Positions 6,500 through 10,667 of a stretch of 10,667 nucleotides of DNA are shown in pieces. The stretch is from assembly GCA_027064265.1 (NCBI GenBank), contig JAMOQA010000370.1, forward strand, positions 1 through 10,667, in the 5' to 3' direction. The stretch is from Acidobacteriota bacterium. GTDB lineage: Bacteria > Acidobacteriota > Polarisedimenticolia > J045. The first letter of the stretch is position 1. Each line of letters starts with the position of its first letter. The notes beneath the pieces were generated by a model. It was given only the letters and a program-made list of their open reading frames with translations. It did not search any database and had not been told where the DNA came from. Position numbers and translations under genes: made by a program.

Positions 6500-9448
6500 T
6501 CAGGGGCAGGTGTTCGGCGAGGCGTCGATCTCGTCGTCCCGGAGGCCGACCTGGGAGTCCGCCAGGCTCTCCCACGTCATCGGGTCGCCGTCGGCGACGC
6601 CCCGGACCAGCACCCACCAGCCCTCGCCGGCCGGCGGCGCCGCCGTCCAGTCGAGCCGGTCGGCGTCCAGGTCGTCCGCCAGGCACTCCTTCGTCGCCGC
6701 GGCGAAATCGCCGCCGCTCTCGTGGAGTTCCCGCAGGTCGCCCCGCACCACGTCGAACGCCTCGGCGCCGCAGTCCCGGTCCCAGGAGATCGCGTCCTTC
6801 TCGACGGTCACCCGCACCCGGGCCGTCGCCGGCGACGCGAGGATCTCCACGTCGTCGACGTTCCAGCCGGAGCACGAGTCGACCACTGTCAGCTGCACGT
6901 GGTGCTTGAAGCGGAACCAGACGCTCGCATGGTGGTCGGCCCGGGGCGCCTCGTGCTCCGCCTCGACCCAGTGATCGTCGGAGGTCGGTCCCTCCGCTTC
7001 CCAGACCTTCTCCCAGGTCGACCCGTCGGTCGAGACCTCCACCGCCTGGCTGACCACCGGCGCCTGGCCCGCGTTGAGCCACCGCATGTAGCGGATGCGC
7101 GTGCCGGTCGCGGCGGAGAGGTCGACGGGACCGAGCACCAGGTACTGCGGGTCGCCCGCCATCCGGTCGTAGTTCCCCGAGAGGTTGATCCCGAAGACGT
7201 TCGTCCCGGTGGCCCCGGAGCTCGGGTCCGGGTTGGGACAGGAGGAACTGCCTCCACCGCCCTGCGGCTGGCCGAACTCCCACTCCCCGTCCCGGGACCA
7301 GCCCGGGTCGGTGTCCAGGTTCCAGGAGTATTCCTCGACGGGACGCCCGACGTGCAGCCGGGCCGGCCGGGTCGTGTCCCCGGCATGGTCGGTCAGGTTG
7401 ACGAACCGGATCGTCGCCTGGTGGTCCCCGTTGTCCAGCTGGTGGGCCAGCTCGCCGAAGGAGACCGTCACCTCGGCCGACTCGCCCGGGCCGAGGGTTC
7501 CGGCCGACGGCTCGGCGACCACCCAGGGATCGTCGGCGGTCACCTGGAAGTCGATCGTCTCCTCCTGGTCCCGGTTCTTCACCGTGTAGACCCGGCGGTC
7601 CGGGTCGAACGGCCCTCCGGCCGGACCGCTGCCCTCGACGCCCTCGGGCGGGGTCACCTCCATGCCGTGGGGAGACGCATCGCCGTAGACCCGCAGGGAC
7701 GGGTCACCGAAGATGTGCCAGGTCTTGTACATCCCCGGTCCCTCCGACGGGTACTTCTCGATCATCGAGCAGGAGCCGGCGAAGTAGAGGGCGCCGACCG
7801 TGTGATAGGGGTGGTCCGGGTCGGTCAGCAGCAGGTTGAACTCGTCCTGGGCCTCCATCGGCGGCGCCCAGTCCTGGTTGATCGACGAGCCGTAGAACGT
7901 GATCGCGCCGGTGGGCCTGCCGGTCGAGTCGTCGGTCGCCCGCAACCAGGCCTCGGCGAAGCACTTGTCCCGCTTGTGGAACGCGCCGTTGACGCACGCG
8001 ACGGAGAAGATGAACGGGAGCATGTCGTCGTTGACCAGGGCGTCCACGTCGTCGACGTTGAACCCGGTCGTTCCCCAGCTCGTCTCGCTGCCGTGGCCGC
8101 AGTAGTTGACGAGACCCCGGCCGGCGTTCAGGGCGTCCGCCACCTGGGTGTCCGTGGCGCCCGGGTCGTAGATCTGGTCCACCGGGTCGTAACCGGCGTC
8201 GAGGAGCCAGTCCCGGATCTCGTCCATGTGCTCCTTGTCCATCTGGCCCTCGTCGCCCTGCCCGGCGCCCTGGTCCGAGGCGATGCCGGTCGCCCGCATG
8301 AACCAGTCCTGGTGGATCGCGTCGAGGGACCCCTCGTAGTCGATCGTGCGCTCGGTCTGGGTGTCGACCTCCCAGTCCCGCTGGGCGGAGAACCGGCCGA
8401 TCATGATGTCCGGGTAGTCGTCGTCCCCGGCGAGCAGCGCGTAGGTCGGGTCGCCGGGGCCCTCTCGCCCGCTGTAGTTGACCGTCGGGCTCGCCACCTG
8501 GTCGATGTCCCCGACGAGGAGGACGAAGGCGAGGTTCGTGCTGTCGTATCGCTGCCGGATGTACTCCTTGATCGAGTCCGGGTCGTTGCCGACGTCACCG
8601 ACCGGGACGACGTCGGCCGGGATCCCCATCGCCGACTTGTGGTCGGCGAACGCGGTCATCCGGTCGACCCACGGGTCGTGGCAGATGATCAGCATCGACC
8701 CGTCCTCGTCCATGTCCGGGTAGCGGTCCCCGTCCTCCTCGGGCGTCGCCGCGGCCGGGTCGCGTTCCTCGAAGTTGACGAAGTGCGCCCGCATCAGCTC
8801 GCGGAACGCCCGGGACGGCTTCCAGCCGAGTGCCGCCCGGTCGATCACGTTGATCTCGCCCGGACCCACGTCGCGCAGCTCGACCCGCACGTGGGTGTAG
8901 ATCCGGGTGATGCCCCGCACCGGGTCGAAGACGAACGGGGTCACCCGCACCGCGAGGCCCCGGACGTCGCGCAGGATGTACGGCCGCCCCGCCGCCACCG
9001 GCGTCGCCGGCCAGGGCCGCCTCCCGCGGTAGGCCGGGCCGAACTCCCAGGGAACGGTCGCGGGGTCCACCGTGCGGGGCAGGCTCCCCTTCGAGGGAAC
9101 CGGCACCGCCTCGACCTCGGTCCAGGTCGACTCCAGGAGCCGGACCGCCATCTTCCGATCGTCGGGAACGATCACGCTCCGGGCGATCAGCGGCAGCTCG
9201 GGGCTCCCCTTCTCGAGGAGCATCCCCTCGCCGGGCACCACGAAGCGAACGTACTCCCGTCCGTCGATCGTGACGGTCTCCCGGTCGAAGTCGACGAGAT
9301 CGATGTCGAGGACGATCCGGTCCCCGTCGTCGGCGACGAGACGGACCACCACCGGTCCCTCGTCGGCCGGCGCGGCCAGGGTCGCCGGCACGGCGAGGAC
9401 GACGAGAACGACGATCGACAGGAAGACGGCGATACGGGACCGACGCAC
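6500..9448 (-). CDS. Secreted gingipain-family (C25) cysteine peptidase with C-terminal beta modules
   Basis: This 982-residue exported peptidase has a signal peptide at 1-26 (Arg-rich start, core 7-24, cleavage near LAA). A region of about 30-195 matches the C25 propeptide type. The C25 catalytic domain spans about 250-590. H452 in NYCGHGSETSW and C485 in FSVACVNG form the dyad; their spacing of 33 equals that of H211 and C244 in Porphyromonas RgpB. LLVGDID (310-316) and GDPSL (581-585) are further family landmarks. Then follow a BACON/Ig-like domain (about 595-700), a MAM-like beta-sandwich (705-870, closing SGWNVDDVEI) and a fibronectin-like terminal domain (872-982). No type IX sorting domain is recognisable, so only Sec export is supported. 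The GTG at 9448 is chosen because AAGGAG lies 7 bases upstream and the signal peptide starts there; the frame stays open 118 codons further without such a context. Target proteins are unknown. It converges on the permease gene with 91 bp between stops. Confidence 0.92.
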   Translation of the reverse strand: MRRSRIAVFLSIVVLVVLAVPATLAAPADEGPVVVRLVADDGDRIVLDIDLVDFDRETVTIDGREYVRFVVPGEGMLLEKGSPELPLIARSVIVPDDRKMAVRLLESTWTEVEAVPVPSKGSLPRTVDPATVPWEFGPAYRGRRPWPATPVAAGRPYILRDVRGLAVRVTPFVFDPVRGITRIYTHVRVELRDVGPGEINVIDRAALGWKPSRAFRELMRAHFVNFEERDPAAATPEEDGDRYPDMDEDGSMLIICHDPWVDRMTAFADHKSAMGIPADVVPVGDVGNDPDSIKEYIRQRYDSTNLAFVLLVGDIDQVASPTVNYSGREGPGDPTYALLAGDDDYPDIMIGRFSAQRDWEVDTQTERTIDYEGSLDAIHQDWFMRATGIASDQGAGQGDEGQMDKEHMDEIRDWLLDAGYDPVDQIYDPGATDTQVADALNAGRGLVNYCGHGSETSWGTTGFNVDDVDALVNDDMLPFIFSVACVNGAFHKRDKCFAEAWLRATDDSTGRPTGAITFYGSSINQDWAPPMEAQDEFNLLLTDPDHPYHTVGALYFAGSCSMIEKYPSEGPGMYKTWHIFGDPSLRVYGDASPHGMEVTPPEGVEGSGPAGGPFDPDRRVYTVKNRDQEETIDFQVTADDPWVVAEPSAGTLGPGESAEVTVSFGELAHQLDNGDHQATIRFVNLTDHAGDTTRPARLHVGRPVEEYSWNLDTDPGWSRDGEWEFGQPQGGGGSSSCPNPDPSSGATGTNVFGINLSGNYDRMAGDPQYLVLGPVDLSAATGTRIRYMRWLNAGQAPVVSQAVEVSTDGSTWEKVWEAEGPTSDDHWVEAEHEAPRADHHASVWFRFKHHVQLTVVDSCSGWNVDDVEILASPATARVRVTVEKDAISWDRDCGAEAFDVVRGDLRELHESGGDFAAATKECLADDLDADRLDWTAAPPAGEGWWVLVRGVADGDPMTWESLADSQVGLRDDEIDASPNTCP

Positions 9449-9455
9449 GGCGGTT

Positions 9456-9461
9456 CTCCTT
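9456..9461 (-). promoter_or_regulatory. Ribosome binding site that decides the GTG start of the peptidase
   Basis: On the minus strand AAGGAG ends 7 bases before GTG (9448-9446). The signal peptide begins exactly there. The long upstream extension (to 9802) is Arg/Gly/Ala-rich and lacks any secretion signal at its own start. Confidence 0.85.
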
Positions 9462-9513
9462 GCCCCCAGTTGGCCCGGGCGGCCTCCCCTCCGCCGGTGC
9501 GCACAACAGGCTC

Positions 9514-9539
9514 CGGCCCGGGCAGGCGCACCCGGGCCG
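9514..9539. other. GC-only hairpin in the peptidase/ZIP divergent intergenic region
   Basis: CGGCCCGGG (9514-9522) pairs perfectly with CCCGGGCCG (9531-9539) around an 8-base loop. A third GGCCCGGGC copy lies at 9472-9480. It would fall in the peptidase mRNA leader if the promoter is upstream of it. No T-tract follows on either strand, so it is not an intrinsic terminator. Chance is possible in such GC-rich DNA. The remainder of 9449-9671 shows no gene. Confidence 0.4.
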
Positions 9540-9660
9540 CTCGCCCTATCAGGTACGGGGAGCGCGGCGGTTTGCAAGGGGGTTCTTTCGCCCCGCGCAT
9601 GCCCCGGGCGGACGGCCGCGCACCCCGGCGAACGGCCGCGGGCGGGGTATCCTCTTCCGC

Positions 9661-9665
9661 GGAGG
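9661..9665 (+). promoter_or_regulatory. Ribosome binding site of the ZIP transporter gene
   Basis: GGAGG lies 6 bases before the ATG at 9672. This fixes the start, because the frame is open far upstream through the antisense of the peptidase gene. Confidence 0.85.
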
Positions 9666-9671
9666 ACGGCG

Positions 9672-10484
9672 ATGCTCGCGTGGTTCGCGGAACTGCACCC
9701 GGTGCTCCAGGCCCTCCTGGCCACCCTCTTCACCTGGGGCGTCACCGCCGCGGGCGCCGGCCTCGTCTTTTTCGTCGCGACGATGCGCCGCGGCGTGCTC
9801 AACGCCTCCCTCGGCTTCGCCGCCGGCGTGATGATCGCCGCGAGCTACTGGTCGCTCCTCGCCCCGGCGATCGAGATGAGCCGGGAGGTCGGGGGGATCC
9901 CGTGGCTGCCCGCGGCCGGCGGCTTCCTCCTCGGGGGCATCTTCCTCTGGGGGGTGGACCGGGTCCTCCCCCACCTGCACCTCGGTCTCCCCCGGGAGGA
10001 CGCCGAGGGGATCCCCACGTCGTGGGAGCGCGCGGTCCTGCTCGTCCTCGCGATCACCCTCCACAACATCCCCGAGGGACTCGCCGTCGGGGTGGCCTTC
10101 GGGGCGGTCCACGCCGGACTCCCCTCTGCGACGCTCGGCGGGGCGATCGCCCTCGCCCTCGGGATCGGGATCCAGAACTTCCCGGAGGGGACGGCGGTCG
10201 CGGTCCCGCTCCGGGCCGAGGGACTCTCGGCCCGGAAGAGCTTCTTCTACGGCCAGCTCTCCGGGATCGTCGAACCGGTCGCCGGTGTCCTCGGCGCGGC
10301 GGCGGTGCTGGCGATCCGCCCCCTCCTCCCCTGGGCCCTCGCCTTCGCCGCCGGCGCGATGATCTACGTCGTCGTCGAGGAGCTGATCCCCGAGGCCCAG
10401 CAGAAGGGGAGCACCGACGTCTCCACGGCCGGCCTGATGGCGGGCTTCACCGTGATGATGGTCCTCGACGTCGCCCTCGGCTGA
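9672..10484 (+). CDS. ZIP-family divalent metal transporter, GufA subfamily
   Basis: This 270-residue inner-membrane protein has eight predicted spans (about 11-36, 45-66, 81-98, 120-146, 155-180, 194-213, 219-237, 252-269), the ZIP topology. The metal site is spelled out by HNIPEG (131-136) in span 4 and QNFPEG (168-173) in span 5, with H131, N132, E135, N169 and E172 as likely ligands. Glutamine rather than histidine before the span-5 motif, plus SFFYGQLSGIVEPVAG and the ending VMMVLDVALG, mark the GufA branch. HLHLG (101-105) in the loop after span 3 could also hold metal. ZIP proteins move zinc, iron or manganese into the cytoplasm, though the direction for GufA-type members is less settled. 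The ATG at 9672 is fixed by the upstream GGAGG. It is divergent from the peptidase, and no partner gene follows within the window. A TATCCT hexamer (9648-9653) lies close upstream. Confidence 0.93.
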   Translation: MLAWFAELHPVLQALLATLFTWGVTAAGAGLVFFVATMRRGVLNASLGFAAGVMIAASYWSLLAPAIEMSREVGGIPWLPAAGGFLLGGIFLWGVDRVLPHLHLGLPREDAEGIPTSWERAVLLVLAITLHNIPEGLAVGVAFGAVHAGLPSATLGGAIALALGIGIQNFPEGTAVAVPLRAEGLSARKSFFYGQLSGIVEPVAGVLGAAAVLAIRPLLPWALAFAAGAMIYVVVEELIPEAQQKGSTDVSTAGLMAGFTVMMVLDVALG

Positions 10485-10632
10485 CGAAACCAGTGCGCCC
10501 GATGTCCGTAACCCTCGCCGCCCGTCGTTTCTCCCGGGTAGAGCCGATCGGCCGGTGACCGACGTTCGGGAACACCCGGCACCATCGTTGCTGGCCCGGG
10601 AAGGACGAAAACCGCTTTCGCCCCGTTTCCCC
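10485..10632. other. Non-coding stretch after the ZIP gene
   Basis: No open frame with a start, ribosome site or family motif is visible on either strand. There is no clear intrinsic terminator; the short palindrome CCGATCGG near 10545 has no loop or T-tract. Confidence 0.6.
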
Positions 10633-10661
10633 TTGAACCGGGCGGCGGATCGTCGTCTATT
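10633..10661 (+). promoter_or_regulatory. Possible sigma-70-type promoter at the window edge
   Basis: TTGAAC (10633-10638) and TCTATT (10656-10661) are separated by 17 bases, each matching four of six consensus positions, in a locally less GC-rich stretch. It would drive a rightward gene just beyond the window. No downstream gene is visible to confirm it. Confidence 0.4.
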
Positions 10662-10667
10662 GGTGTT

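Noticed and set aside
9572..9577. A TTGCAA hexamer upstream of the peptidase, matching half of the peroxiredoxin palindrome
   Set aside because: It is a single half-site with no inverted partner, and no convincing -10 lies at proper spacing on the minus strand, so a shared operator is not supported.
9449..9802. A 118-codon N-terminal extension of the C25 peptidase
   Set aside because: It would bury the signal peptide inside the protein and overlaps the ZIP gene start. GTG at 9448 has a good ribosome site and leads straight into the signal peptide.
6431..10558. A plus-strand open frame of 1375 codons running antisense to the whole peptidase gene and through the ZIP gene
   Set aside because: It is a by-product of very high GC content at third codon positions. 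It is rich in Arg, Gly, Val and Pro with no domains, has no ribosome site, and overlaps two genes with clear family motifs and starts.
1..10667. CRISPR arrays, tRNA or rRNA genes, insertion sequences, prophage or attachment sites
   Set aside because: No regularly spaced repeats, cloverleaf-like sequences, transposase motifs or terminal inverted repeats were seen by eye. Apart from the tandem paralogues no long repeat is present.

Overview
This is a very GC-rich window with seven protein genes: five on clear functional families, plus a tandem pair of related lipoproteins whose family (TlpA/ResA-like) is clear but whose task is not. The mix of Sec-exported gingipain-type (C25) peptidase, immune-inhibitor/MAM-like secreted domains, TlpA-type thioredoxin lipoproteins, GTG start use and strong Shine-Dalgarno sites points to a diderm, high-GC bacterium of an environmental phylum such as Acidobacteriota, 'Eisenbacteria', Krumholzibacteriota or Myxococcota-like lineages. 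The sequence alone does not settle which.

Layout. Positions 1-657 (+) hold the C-terminal 218 residues of a secreted protein that began before the window. A perfect 14-bp hairpin at 676-707 separates it from two convergent, same-strand lipoprotein genes (736-2475 and 2590-4329, both -). Both encode 579 residues and share one architecture: lipobox, transthyretin-like beta domain, glycogen-binding-like beta domain, helical middle, and a C-terminal TlpA/ResA thioredoxin domain with CEPC or CGPC. Across a 230-bp intergenic region the divergent gene 4560-5150 (+) encodes a typical 2-Cys peroxiredoxin of the Prx1/AhpC group. Its putative promoter carries a perfect 7-3-7 palindrome that looks like a Fur/PerR-superfamily operator. 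An intrinsic terminator follows at 5191-5212.

Thirty bases further, 5242-6408 (+) encodes an SO_0444-type heavy-metal (Cu/Zn) efflux permease with cysteine-rich loops. It converges on 6500-9448 (-), a 982-residue secreted gingipain-family cysteine peptidase with an intact His/Cys dyad and three added C-terminal beta modules. Divergent from the peptidase, 9672-10484 (+) encodes a GufA-type ZIP metal transporter. The last 183 bases are non-coding and end in a possible promoter for a gene outside the window.

How the parts may fit together (inference): the centre is a thiol-redox divergon, with extracytoplasmic thioredoxin lipoproteins on one side and cytoplasmic peroxide detoxification on the other. 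A metal exporter and a ZIP metal transporter lie close by, so oxidative-stress and metal homeostasis may be co-regulated. The two secreted proteins (1-657 and 6500-9448) end in similar C-terminal modules and probably belong to one exported-protein class.
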